Assembly: GCA_002503285.1 (NCBI GenBank)
Contig: DARI01000009.1
Coordinates: forward strand, 30,314 to 94,313
Source: Euryarchaeota archaeon UBA557
Lineage (GTDB): Archaea; Thermoplasmatota; Poseidoniia; Poseidoniales; Thalassarchaeaceae
Direction of reading: 5' to 3'
DNA: 64,000 nt
The translations under genes were made by a program, and so were the position numbers. Shown here one piece after another: positions 35,856 to 44,738 of the stretch (positions are counted from its first letter, which is position 1; the number at the start of each line of letters is the position of its first letter). The notes under the pieces were generated by a model. It searched no databases and was not told the DNA's origin. It saw nothing but the letters and a program-made list of their open reading frames with translations.

Positions 35856-36293
35856 CTATTCTCTCCTTAATTCTAATTTGACAAAATCGCCATCTCCAGC
35901 GACTCTACACATCATATTAGGTCTAATTTCATCATCAAGAATTCTTAGATGAATTTCTGCAGTTATTGTGACTATTGCTTTAAATAAATGACCTCCAAGT
36001 ACTGTATGATTATCATCAACCATTACTATGTGAATGTGAGTAAATGCACCATCTGGACCTGGGCAAAGATTTCCTTGAGTAGATAATAATTCAACGGGAC
36101 CAGTGTACGTAGTTTTACGATATACTCCATCTGAGTCTAAAAAACCAACTTCTACATCTTCTATTCTTCCTATTCCACTTGTTATTGCTGCACTAATTAT
36201 GCCTTCTTTAGCAAGACTTTGTAATGACTGATGAATTTCTTCTCCGGGATCTAGTCTGACAAAAACGTCTCTATCTGATACAATGTGTTCCAT
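35856..36293 (-). CDS. PPC/DUF296 domain protein
   Basis: The 145-residue protein is a single PPC (plants and prokaryotes conserved, DUF296) domain. It has V-F-V-R-L-D-P-G-E-E-I near the start, A-A-I-T-S-G-I-G-R-I-E-D-V near 35, and the H-I-H-I-V-M-V-D...GGHL histidine motif in the second half, which in related structures can bind zinc. Plant members are linked to AT-hook DNA-binding proteins; stand-alone prokaryotic ones have no proven role. No AT-hook here. First gene of a two-gene operon with the esterase. Confidence 0.9.
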   Translation of the reverse strand: MEHIVSDRDVFVRLDPGEEIHQSLQSLAKEGIISAAITSGIGRIEDVEVGFLDSDGVYRKTTYTGPVELLSTQGNLCPGPDGAFTHIHIVMVDDNHTVLGGHLFKAIVTITAEIHLRILDDEIRPNMMCRVAGDGDFVKLELRRE

Positions 36294-36505
36294 AATTCGG
36301 GATTACCCTCCCTCCTTTGAAGGTCTCGTTGTATTCTTGTAATATTGCTGGCAAATTTTAATTTTATCTGCACTAGAACAATTTTATTACCTAACTTTAC
36401 TTTACTATGCCGTTTTTATTTTCCAGTGGAAATGAAGGGGTTGAGAACACGTCCAATTTGATTATGTACCCCGCCCATTCTTCGACAAAGCCGGGGAGTG
36501 AAATC

Positions 36506-38662
36506 ATGACAATGCAATTGCAAGATTCAAGTGCACGATGGAAAACTTTTCTCACTGCTGCTAAAGAAGATGAAATCCTTTTAATCCTATCAAAACAATC
36601 CTCAACTCCTGTTTTAAACACATCATTTCATGAATTACAATCTTTTGATTCTGAATTTGCGGATTGGGTATTAGAAAATCCTCGTACCATTCTTGATACA
36701 GGTTCAAAAGTACTTAATGATATTTGTATGGAAAGAGGCGGATCGTCTATTGATTGCTTGATTCGTATCGGAGAACTACCCGGTGATGCTTGTATCCCAT
36801 TAAGAGAAATAGGCAGCGAATCTATTGGTAAATTTTGTAGTATAGATGTAGTAGTAAACAAGGTTTCAGACATCAAACCTCGATTATATATGGCCACATT
36901 TAAATGTGAAACATGTGGTTTTGAACTAGATGTTGAACAAAAAGATGAGAGAGAATTGAAAGAGCCATTAAGATGTCCAGAAGTTAAAGGCGGATGTGGC
37001 TCTTTTGTACGTAAAGGAGAAACTACATTTATGTTAATGATGCAAGCATCTAGAATGGTAAATAATCAATTAATTGAGGTATCAGAACTACCTGAAAACG
37101 TTCCAGGCGGGTCTCAACCAACAAGAGGAATACTATTTTTAGAAAGGGACCTTGTGTTGACTTTAACTCCCGGAGATAGAGTATCTGCAAATGTAATACC
37201 ACAAGTTAGGCCAGAATATAAGAGAAACAAAAAAACTCCAATGTTTGAAATATACTATGATTTAGTTAGTGCAGAACAAGAATCCACTCCTTTCACTGAA
37301 ATTATCATCGAAGATGAAGATAAAGAAAAAATAATTGAAATATCTCAGAAAAAGGATTTATTGAATTATTTGTATAAATCAATCGCACCGTCTATTTTTG
37401 CTGCAAATGAGAAACTAGCATATGTTAAACGAACCCTTGCATTGCAATTATTCGGAGGAGTTTCTAGAATCAATGAAGACGGAACAAGGACAAGAGGCGA
37501 TATACACATTCTTTTGATGGGGGATCCTGGGGTTGCAAAATCACAATTATTACGATATATGTCTAATCTTTCTCCTAGGGGAAAATATGCATCAGGAGGA
37601 GGAGTTTCAGCAGCAGGTCTTACTGCTGCAGCAATAAAAGATGCATTTGGAGATGGAAGATTTGCACTTGAAGCAGGAATATTGCCCTTATCAGATCAAG
37701 GGTTGGCAGCTATTGACGAATTTGATAAGATCTCAGCCTCTGATCAAGGATCTATGCATGAGGCAATGGAACAACAAAGTATCCATATAGCAAAAGGAGG
37801 ATTAACTGCCAGACTTCCAACACGATGCGCCGTATTAGCCGCTGCTAACCCTACGGGTGGTCGGTTTAGTGATAGACATCCTAACGCATCAGTAATGTAT
37901 TCCTTTGAAGAAACAGGACTACCTGCCCCATTAGCATCAAGATTCGATGTCATATGGCTTTTAAGGGATGAAATTGTATTAGAAAATGATGAGCGAATCG
38001 CGGGCCATATACTAGCTACTCGTTCTAAAGGAGTTGCCGAAACACAATTAGAAAGAGGTTTTGTTTCTGATAAATCTGACGATGATAGTGTTACTAGAGT
38101 CGGAGTAGATGGTGTTGAACATCTGACAACTTCATTTTTAAGAAAATATGTTGCATATGCAAAATTGAATTTTCATCCACAGTTGAATGATGGTGCAAAA
38201 GTAGTTTTACAAGAGTTTTATAGGGATACTAGGCAAAACTTTGCCAAAGAAGATCAAGGAAGTCCAGCATCTCAAACACTCGTACCAATCACAGCAAGAG
38301 CACTCGAAGCCCTAAGCAGACTTTCAGAGGCACATGCACGCATGCATCTTAGAAATATAGCTACTGAAGACGATGCAAAGGTTGCCTTAGCAGTATTCAA
38401 ACATTGGAGATCAGAGAATAATGTTAATGATGAAACAGCATTCCATTCCAAAGTTCCTCAGCAAAAAATGATTATTGATAGGGAAATAAGAAAAATTATC
38501 ACAAGTATTTGTTATGAAAAAGGTCAAGCAATGATAGAAGAGATTTATGATCAAGCAAATAAAAAAGGAATTACTCCAAATGCCGTTGATGATATAGTTG
38601 GAAAATTAAGACAAGGTGGAATTTTATTCAGCCCCAGTAATGATGTATACTCTTTCGCTTGA
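36506..38662 (+). CDS. mcm: Replicative DNA helicase MCM
   Basis: Hexameric 3'-5' replicative helicase. Starting at 36506 the protein has 718 residues: N-terminal domain, zinc-binding cysteines CETCGFEL (about 134) and GGCGSF (about 162), OB-fold hairpin region, AAA+ core with Walker A GDPGVAKS (about 338), SPRGKYASGGG and Walker B AIDEFDK, arginine finger in SRFD, and a C-terminal winged helix. The open frame begins at 36407, but GGGGAGTGA ends five bases before ATG 36506 and the protein then has normal length. No intein interrupts the ATPase motifs. Confidence 0.96.
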   Translation: MTMQLQDSSARWKTFLTAAKEDEILLILSKQSSTPVLNTSFHELQSFDSEFADWVLENPRTILDTGSKVLNDICMERGGSSIDCLIRIGELPGDACIPLREIGSESIGKFCSIDVVVNKVSDIKPRLYMATFKCETCGFELDVEQKDERELKEPLRCPEVKGGCGSFVRKGETTFMLMMQASRMVNNQLIEVSELPENVPGGSQPTRGILFLERDLVLTLTPGDRVSANVIPQVRPEYKRNKKTPMFEIYYDLVSAEQESTPFTEIIIEDEDKEKIIEISQKKDLLNYLYKSIAPSIFAANEKLAYVKRTLALQLFGGVSRINEDGTRTRGDIHILLMGDPGVAKSQLLRYMSNLSPRGKYASGGGVSAAGLTAAAIKDAFGDGRFALEAGILPLSDQGLAAIDEFDKISASDQGSMHEAMEQQSIHIAKGGLTARLPTRCAVLAAANPTGGRFSDRHPNASVMYSFEETGLPAPLASRFDVIWLLRDEIVLENDERIAGHILATRSKGVAETQLERGFVSDKSDDDSVTRVGVDGVEHLTTSFLRKYVAYAKLNFHPQLNDGAKVVLQEFYRDTRQNFAKEDQGSPASQTLVPITARALEALSRLSEAHARMHLRNIATEDDAKVALAVFKHWRSENNVNDETAFHSKVPQQKMIIDREIRKIITSICYEKGQAMIEEIYDQANKKGITPNAVDDIVGKLRQGGILFSPSNDVYSFA

Positions 38663-38719
38663 TATCAACAACACATCCTAGTGATATATGAAAGGTAACC
38701 GTCTCCCGAAAGTGATAAT

Positions 38720-40771
38720 ATGGAGCCGATAGGAGAAGTTTCAGATCCTGAAAGTTTGAATCCTACGGCTTTAGGTTTCATGTGCGGCCTAGAAATCCAT
38801 CAACAATTGGATACTGGAAAACTTCATTCGAGAATGTCAAGTGAGTTATTTGATTTCAAATTTGAAGAAATACCAAAGAATTGGAACAGATTTGAAAGAA
38901 AATTGAGAGCAGCTAGGGGGGAAGGTGGAAAAATCGATGTTGCTGCAAGATTTGAACAACTCAGAAACAGATCATTTGTATATTTTCAGTCACCAAATGC
39001 AAGTCTAATAGAATTGGATGAAGCACCACCCGATATTCATGATGAAAATGCAGTCGATATCGTACTTACTATGTCTGCAATGATGAATGCAAAACCAATT
39101 AATTCTTTACAAGCAATGCGTAAAACTGTAGTAGATGGTTCAAATACAAGTGGATTTCAAAGAACTACTCTTGTTGCAACTCATGGTATTCTGGATACTA
39201 AATCCGGAGATGTGGGCATAGATGTAGTATGCTTGGAAGAAGACTCTGCTAGGAAACTAAATTCAGAAACAACTACAGATGGAGAAAAAGTCTACTATAC
39301 TCTAGATAGATTAGGAATACCACTTGTCGAAGTTGCAACCGCCCCTGATATTCAATCTCCTGAACATGCAAAGGAGACTGCAATTAGGTTAGGATCTCTA
39401 CTCAGAGATACACGAAGGGTTCGTAGAGGATTAGGATCAATTCGACAAGACCTCAATGTAAGTATTGCATGTGGTGATAGAGTAGAAATTAAAGGCTGCC
39501 AAGATCTTGATTGGATTCCAAAGATAATTAGATTAGAAATGGCTCGCCAAATCCATATGTACAAATTAGCAAATCAATTACGTGTTGAAGCAAATTTACC
39601 ACTACTTCCTCCGGACAGATCAAATGATAATATTCCAGTTGAAAATAGAGTGGCAGCTTCGGCAAAATCTCGATTACCAATAAATATACTAGATGTATCT
39701 GAAATATTTTCAACTTCTGAATCAAGTATGATACAAAAATCATTATCAAACGATGAAGTAGTTTTAGCAGTTATTTTGCCAGGTTTTGCTGGAAAATTGG
39801 GAGTTAAAACATTAGATTCTCAAGGATCTCAATTACCACGTTTAGGTAGGGAATTAGCAAGTGCTGCTAAGTTAGCAGGTGTTGCAGGTATTTTTCATTC
39901 TGATGAATTGCCGGCATATGGAATTACAGAACATGATAAAAAATCTGTTATGGATAAACTTTCATTATCAAATTCTGATGCATTCATACTTTGTGTGGCT
40001 CCTAGATGGCAGGCAAATTTAGCCTTAGAATCAGTGATTAATAGAGCTAGACTCGCATATCATAGAATAATTCAAGAAGTTAGAAATGTAGTTATTAAGA
40101 AAGGTCAGCCAGATGATGGAACTACAACTGCAATGAGACCTCTTCCGGGAGGAGCACGAATGTATCCCGAAACCGATGTCCCTATTCTTCACATCACTCA
40201 TGAAAGATGGCTTGCGATAGAACAAAATTTACCACTTAATCAAGAACAAAGATACTCACTTTTTTCAGAAGTAGAGATATCAGAAAATCAAATTGATGCA
40301 TTGATAAGGGCTGAATTAGATGATATTTTTCTTTCAGGAATTTCTGGTAAGCTTAACAAATCTTTACCTCCTTTACCTTCAAAGGCATGGGCATCAGGAC
40401 TTTTAGAAAATACTGAATCAATTTCAAATGATTCATTAGCAGCAGCCATACATCTACGTGAAACAAATTTGTTAACCCGGGAGGGAGTTATGCCACTTAG
40501 TAAATTGGCAGATAAATCTAATATATCGCAGTCCGACTTAGTTTCATGGATGTCAAGTAAAATTAAAGATTTAGGATTTGAACCAGCAGATACAAGCTCT
40601 GTAGAAGGTGCTGTAGATGAGGCAATAGAAGAAATGAGGGGAATGATTGATGCAAAAGGTATGGGGGCAATCGGACCATTAATGGGCATAGTTATGAAAA
40701 AATTGGGAGGTTCTGCTGATGGTAAGGTAGTAAATTCAATACTACGATCCAAAATTCAAAAACTCAAATGA
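38720..40771 (+). CDS. gatE: Glutamyl-tRNA(Gln) amidotransferase subunit E
   Basis: Archaeal-specific tRNA-dependent amidotransferase subunit that binds misacylated Glu-tRNA(Gln). The 683-residue protein shows G-L-E-I-H-Q-Q-L-D-T near residue 22, Q-A-M-R-K-T-V-V-D-G-S-N-T-S-G-F-Q-R-T, LEEDSARKL and IRQDLNVSI of the GatB/E cradle, an AspRS-type GAD insertion around 330-430, then the helical tail and YqeY-like end (GAIGPLMGIVMKKLGG). Its partner GatD is not in the window. Confidence 0.95.
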   Translation: MEPIGEVSDPESLNPTALGFMCGLEIHQQLDTGKLHSRMSSELFDFKFEEIPKNWNRFERKLRAARGEGGKIDVAARFEQLRNRSFVYFQSPNASLIELDEAPPDIHDENAVDIVLTMSAMMNAKPINSLQAMRKTVVDGSNTSGFQRTTLVATHGILDTKSGDVGIDVVCLEEDSARKLNSETTTDGEKVYYTLDRLGIPLVEVATAPDIQSPEHAKETAIRLGSLLRDTRRVRRGLGSIRQDLNVSIACGDRVEIKGCQDLDWIPKIIRLEMARQIHMYKLANQLRVEANLPLLPPDRSNDNIPVENRVAASAKSRLPINILDVSEIFSTSESSMIQKSLSNDEVVLAVILPGFAGKLGVKTLDSQGSQLPRLGRELASAAKLAGVAGIFHSDELPAYGITEHDKKSVMDKLSLSNSDAFILCVAPRWQANLALESVINRARLAYHRIIQEVRNVVIKKGQPDDGTTTAMRPLPGGARMYPETDVPILHITHERWLAIEQNLPLNQEQRYSLFSEVEISENQIDALIRAELDDIFLSGISGKLNKSLPPLPSKAWASGLLENTESISNDSLAAAIHLRETNLLTREGVMPLSKLADKSNISQSDLVSWMSSKIKDLGFEPADTSSVEGAVDEAIEEMRGMIDAKGMGAIGPLMGIVMKKLGGSADGKVVNSILRSKIQKLK

Positions 40772-40831
40772 TATTTATTTTGCATTAGATTAACAATGAT
40801 TAAGTTCCTTATGGCATGCCAGTGAAATTTA

Positions 40832-41464
40832 ATGAATCCACTGATTAATTACGTTACAATATTTATATTGATATCATTATTTATTTATACGACTGTAAAC
40901 AAGGAGAATCTTGCAAAAGCTATTGGTACGTTTTCATTAGTATTTCTAATAATTTCTTTTTCATCTATGTCTACTGACTATTACAGGTGGACTTCTGAAT
41001 TCATTGATGAAGTTGACAACCCTCATTATGGACTTCCAGATTTGTGGGATGACAAACAGGCCGTTTGCTTTCATTTTCCTGCAGGATATGCGCCGTCCGG
41101 TTTAGATGATGGCAGACATCATTTTGATTTTGATGGTACTGATTTTAAGACAGATAAGGATTGGAACTCAACAGGTGCATGTGTTGGAGGATTTGAAAAT
41201 TTTGATAATGGTTTAGAACTATTTAATGCTGCTGTAGGGGCCACTGGAAATACTTTTTCTTACAACTCTACTCAATTTTCATTTGGATTACAGATTGACA
41301 GTATTGCTGGAGTCTCGCCTTGTGAAGCATATACCTGTGCAGCAGATTTTTCATCTGGGGCATATTGGGAACTTTTGCATAATGGAGCATATTCAATGGT
41401 TGGAATTTCAGATCTTATTCTTGACCCAGATAGTGTGATAACATGGCAAATCGCGTCATATTAA
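40832..41464 (+). CDS. Membrane-anchored DUF4430-domain protein
   Basis: The 210-residue protein has two hydrophobic helices near the N-terminus (about 7-24 and 32-48) and an extracellular domain whose last 50 residues (A-Y-W-E-L-L-H-N-G-A-Y-S-M-V-G-I-S-D, then DPDSVITWQI) match the DUF4430/transcobalamin-C-like pattern. Four cysteines lie in the exported part. DUF4430 proteins are often found next to ECF transporters, and an ECF-type S component follows 58 bases downstream. A role as accessory binding protein for uptake, perhaps of a corrinoid, is inference. Confidence 0.7.
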   Translation: MNPLINYVTIFILISLFIYTTVNKENLAKAIGTFSLVFLIISFSSMSTDYYRWTSEFIDEVDNPHYGLPDLWDDKQAVCFHFPAGYAPSGLDDGRHHFDFDGTDFKTDKDWNSTGACVGGFENFDNGLELFNAAVGATGNTFSYNSTQFSFGLQIDSIAGVSPCEAYTCAADFSSGAYWELLHNGAYSMVGISDLILDPDSVITWQIASY

Positions 41465-41522
41465 TTAAATAATTAACACAAGCATGAATAACATCCTAGG
41501 GGACGAGGAGGATGCGATTACC

Positions 41523-42179
41523 ATGATTGATGCACATGCTATTAATTTAGGCCCCAATGGTATACTCTTTGTTAATGTAGCATTACTTACAATGATAGGT
41601 TGGGCTTTATGGAGGGCAGAGAAGAGTATTACTACTCAAAGTGAGATGATTACACTGTTCCTCTTAGGCATATTTGCTATTTCAGGTAGAATATTACTAG
41701 ATCCTATTCCCAATATTCAGCCAGTGACAGTTATTGTATTATTGGCCGGGATTCATTTTGGAGCTGCCAGGTCAATAATTTTAGCGACTTCAATTGCATT
41801 AATTTCTAATTTATATTTGGGCCATGGACTTTGGACAATCTATCAAGCATTAGGCTGGTCCTTGATTGGTGTATTTGGTGCAATGATATCTAGTAAAATT
41901 TATTCAAATAATAAACTATCAGTAAATCCACTAATGGCAGTTGCAGCAGTATCTGGTTTTGTATTCGATTGGATAGTATCAATAAGTGCATTACATGTCT
42001 TAAGTCCAGATATTTTCTTCTTATACATCCTAAATGGAATCCCATTTGACCTCTTACATGCAGCAGGTAATATGTTCTTTGTCGCATGGTTTGCAGTACC
42101 TTTGAGTGAAATAATGACTAGACATATGGCATTCAAACAACCATCGGTGGTGGATAATTTTGCCAAGACCAGAGTATGA
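41523..42179 (+). CDS. ECF-type transporter substrate-binding (S) component
   Basis: An integral membrane protein of about 218 residues with six or seven helices. The segments P-V-T-V-I-V-L-L-A-G-I-H-F-G, then S-N-L-Y-L-G-H-G-L-W-T-I-Y-Q and L-G-W-S-L-I-G-V-F-G-A are characteristic of ECF S components, which bind a vitamin and partner with EcfT and two ATPases. None of those partners is in the window. An ATG at 41484 is possible, but GAGGAGG at 41505-41511 precedes ATG 41523 at a workable distance. It overlaps pth2 by 20 bases. Confidence 0.8.
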   Translation: MIDAHAINLGPNGILFVNVALLTMIGWALWRAEKSITTQSEMITLFLLGIFAISGRILLDPIPNIQPVTVIVLLAGIHFGAARSIILATSIALISNLYLGHGLWTIYQALGWSLIGVFGAMISSKIYSNNKLSVNPLMAVAAVSGFVFDWIVSISALHVLSPDIFFLYILNGIPFDLLHAAGNMFFVAWFAVPLSEIMTRHMAFKQPSVVDNFAKTRV

Positions 42180-42531
42180 AACTACTATGGTATTGATCAC
42201 TAGAAGTGATCTAAATTTATCTAAAGGAAAACTTGCTGCACAATGTAGCCATGCTACTGCAGAGTGTATTCTAAAGGCAAAAAGACAATCTCCAACAATC
42301 CTGGAAAAATATCTGAAAAGTGGTGCAAGAAAGATTGTATGTTCTGCTTCAAATATTGATGTACTAAAAAGAATATATGGAGAGGCCAAAGCTGCAGGTC
42401 TAATTTGTTACATGGTAATGGATGCAGGACATACAGAGATACCTGCAGGGACCACTACAGTTGTTGGGATAGGTCCGGGAATGAGAAATTCTATTGATAA
42501 AATAACAAGTAGTCTACCTTTAGTTAAATAA
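42160..42531 (+). CDS. pth2: Peptidyl-tRNA hydrolase, archaeal type
   Basis: Releases tRNA from stalled peptidyl-tRNA. The 123-residue protein matches Pth2: V-L-I-T-R-S-D-L-N-L-S-K-G-K-L-A-A-Q-C-S-H-A with the catalytic Lys and His region, K-I-V-C near 60, D-A-G-H-T-E-I-P-A-G-T-T-T and G-I-G-P-G near the end. The start is TTG 42160, with GGTGGTGGAT (42146-42155) well placed upstream inside the S component gene; ATG 42187 is an alternative without such a site. Confidence 0.95.
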   Translation: MPRPEYETTMVLITRSDLNLSKGKLAAQCSHATAECILKAKRQSPTILEKYLKSGARKIVCSASNIDVLKRIYGEAKAAGLICYMVMDAGHTEIPAGTTTVVGIGPGMRNSIDKITSSLPLVK

Positions 42532-42559
42532 TCTTCCAAAATAGTCATGAGTAATGTTC

Positions 42560-42570
42560 TGTTCTGAACA
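42560..42570 (+). promoter_or_regulatory. Palindrome TGTTCTGAACA before the cysteine dioxygenase-like gene
   Basis: A perfect 11-base palindrome (TGTTC-T-GAACA) ends three bases before the ATG at 42574, and its left half is repeated directly upstream (TGTTC at 42555-42559). Its position suits an operator that blocks a promoter or ribosome. It could be chance in a short spacer. Confidence 0.3.
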
Positions 42571-42573
42571 ACC

Positions 42574-43095
42574 ATGGCAACACATGTAGTGCTCTCTCCT
42601 GATGTCAGAGAAAAACTACTTTCAGAATGTTCAGAGATAACTAATTTCTTAGATTGGTTAGAATCAATTGATAGACGACCAGGGCTTGACGAATTGGCCA
42701 TGAATTTATCTAATCTGAATCCAAATATTGATGCTGTAAAAAATTCTGTTGGATATGCCGAAGATGGATATAAAAGGCATGTTATTAAAGAAAATAACTT
42801 TTATGAATTAGCAATTATATGTTGGAAACCGGGTCAATCAACTCCTGTCCACGATCATGAAGGAAGTGATTGTGCCTTCTTGATAGTATCTGGCGTCTCT
42901 ACAGAAACAACCTACAAAATAAACGAAGAGGGAGTTCCATTTCCTACTGATTTAACAATAAGAAAATCGGGAGAGATATGTGCTGCAAAAGAACAAGATA
43001 TTCATACGGTATCCAATGAAGGAGATGTCGGTCTCGTTGAATTACACGTATACACTCCACCTTTGAGTAGATACAACATATATTCTAATGGATGA
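42574..43095 (+). CDS. Cysteine dioxygenase-like cupin
   Basis: Iron cupin of 173 residues that would oxidise cysteine or a related thiol to a sulfinate. Iron ligands are His93 and His95 in P-V-H-D-H and His144 in D-I-H-T-V. Arg68 (in Y-K-R-H) matches the substrate-carboxylate Arg, Cys100 and Tyr160 match the residues that form the thioether cofactor, and His158 matches the catalytic His. The Ser of the Ser-His-Tyr triad is replaced by Glu156. This points to a thiol dioxygenase, but the exact substrate is not shown. It lies head to tail after pth2, and 3' to 3' with the coiled-coil gene. Confidence 0.85.
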   Translation: MATHVVLSPDVREKLLSECSEITNFLDWLESIDRRPGLDELAMNLSNLNPNIDAVKNSVGYAEDGYKRHVIKENNFYELAIICWKPGQSTPVHDHEGSDCAFLIVSGVSTETTYKINEEGVPFPTDLTIRKSGEICAAKEQDIHTVSNEGDVGLVELHVYTPPLSRYNIYSNG

Positions 43096-43098
43096 TAA

Positions 43099-44655
43099 TT
43101 ATATCATTAATTTAGTTGCTTTATCTATCCATCCCTGTTTTATAATTCTTCCTGGAGGGAATTCAATTGCATTGTTTATAATTTCCATATTTCTAGCATC
43201 CATTCTACTAATTTGTTCATATGAAATAATCTCTAATGCATTGAGTTTTCTTTCTACAAATTCATTTATGCCATCTATCTTAGTCAAATCATCAGGTTCA
43301 TCAAAATCCGCATCTCCAATAACTTTCCAATCTACTTGGTGAACTCTTAGACCTATTCTTTCAAGTACTAATTCTTCTCTAACCATTAGATTGGCTTTTA
43401 ATTTTAATTCTGCTTCCATTGCTTCTCTTTCGATCTTTTGTTTTTCAGACTCCATGCCAACAACCTGATCAACTTCTCTATCAGCTTCAGACTCCATCCT
43501 ATCTAGTTCGGCTTGAACCTGCTCGGCTTTCTTCAATGTTTCATTTATTGATTCCCGTTCTTCTTTAATTTGTATTTGCATTTGTTCTTTTTCTTTTACT
43601 GCTTTAGCAGCTTCAGCTTTTGCAATAACGATATCTTTTTCTAAGGCTGCAATCTCTTTTACTACAGTTTTTGCTGCCTTTCTTTCATGGCTCAATTGTC
43701 CTTTAGTTTTATGCAATGCTTCTTTACTTTCAGCCATTGCCTGTTTTGCTTCAGCTTCTTTAATTTCTCTTTGCTCTGATTCAGTCTCTATTTTTGTTTC
43801 TGCTTTTTCTTTAATATCGCCAAGTTTCTCTAATTCTTCTTTTGCCTTTTTTTGCATCTTTATAGCTTCTTTAATTTGTTTTTCGGCAATTTTCCTCTCC
43901 ATAGTTACTTTTTTTGCCTCAGCCTCAGCTTTAGCCGTAGCTTTCATTTCTTTTTGCAACTCTTTTGTAGCTTCTTTAGCAACAGTCATTGCTTCTTTAG
44001 CTTCTTTCATCAATACCTTACTCTTTTCTGACTCTTCAACTATTTTTTCCTTTGCTTCAGCTTCTCTAGCTTGCAATGACTCCCTTGAAGCCATAGAATC
44101 TTCTGCAGCCTTTGCCATCATCTCTTGCGCAGCAGCAGCTTTAGCTTCGGCTTCCTTTCTTTGAAGCGCTGCCTTTTTAGCTTCAACCTGAGCTTTTACA
44201 GCTTCTTTAGCATCTTTAGCTTCTGCCTTTTTAGCCTTCATTTGCTCCTTTGCAGAATCCTTTGCTGAAGCAATCGCCTCCTTTTTAGCTTTAGAATCAG
44301 CCTTAGCCTGCTCTTTTGCGGCATTCATTTTTTCTTTCTTAGCCTCTGCATCAGCCTTGACTTGTTCTTTCGCCGCTGATGCTTCTTCACTTACCTTGAT
44401 TTCAGCAGCTAAATCAGCCTTAGCATCAACTTCAGAAACTTCCTCTATTTCCTTAACTTTCTTTTTTGGAGCTGATTTCGACTCTTTAGCATATTTCTGA
44501 AGTAATTTTTTAATCATGGTATCATAATTACCATCAAATTTATCTAGTAATTTTGGAATATTATTCAATCTAGTTGATAATTCTGGTTCTTCAACATATT
44601 TTTTATATGTTTTTTTCAAAATAGCCGTAGCCTCTTCCTCTGATAACTTACCCAC
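43099..44655 (-). CDS. Long Ala/Lys/Glu coiled-coil protein with C-terminal HhH domain
   Basis: The 518-residue protein has three parts. Residues 1-65 form a small helical domain (S-E-E-E-A-T-A-I-L-K-K). Residues of about 70-445 are almost uninterrupted coiled coil rich in A, K and E with little sequence conservation. Residues 455-518 form a helix-hairpin-helix fold (D-D-L-T-K-I-D-G-I-N-E-F-V-E-R-K-L, then P-G-R-I-I-K-Q-G-W-I-D-K-A) like the domain found after ribosomal L21-type proteins and in DNA or RNA binding proteins. Role unknown; a filament or nucleoid organiser is a guess. The DNA is low-complexity and gives false frames. Confidence 0.8.
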   Translation of the reverse strand: MGKLSEEEATAILKKTYKKYVEEPELSTRLNNIPKLLDKFDGNYDTMIKKLLQKYAKESKSAPKKKVKEIEEVSEVDAKADLAAEIKVSEEASAAKEQVKADAEAKKEKMNAAKEQAKADSKAKKEAIASAKDSAKEQMKAKKAEAKDAKEAVKAQVEAKKAALQRKEAEAKAAAAQEMMAKAAEDSMASRESLQAREAEAKEKIVEESEKSKVLMKEAKEAMTVAKEATKELQKEMKATAKAEAEAKKVTMERKIAEKQIKEAIKMQKKAKEELEKLGDIKEKAETKIETESEQREIKEAEAKQAMAESKEALHKTKGQLSHERKAAKTVVKEIAALEKDIVIAKAEAAKAVKEKEQMQIQIKEERESINETLKKAEQVQAELDRMESEADREVDQVVGMESEKQKIEREAMEAELKLKANLMVREELVLERIGLRVHQVDWKVIGDADFDEPDDLTKIDGINEFVERKLNALEIISYEQISRMDARNMEIINNAIEFPPGRIIKQGWIDKATKLMI

Positions 44656-44738
44656 AAGTTAACCTTAGAGAACCTCGTCTTAATATTTTACGCTATCATA
44701 AACAGTTTTATTTCCTATCTTTACTAGAAAAATATACT

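Noticed and set aside
36506..38662. Intein in MCM
   Set aside because: Walker A, Walker B and arginine-finger motifs are spaced normally and no splicing motifs are seen.
43088..43342. Open frame on the plus strand over the coiled-coil gene end
   Set aside because: It lies opposite the conserved HhH domain of the minus-strand gene and has no start signal.
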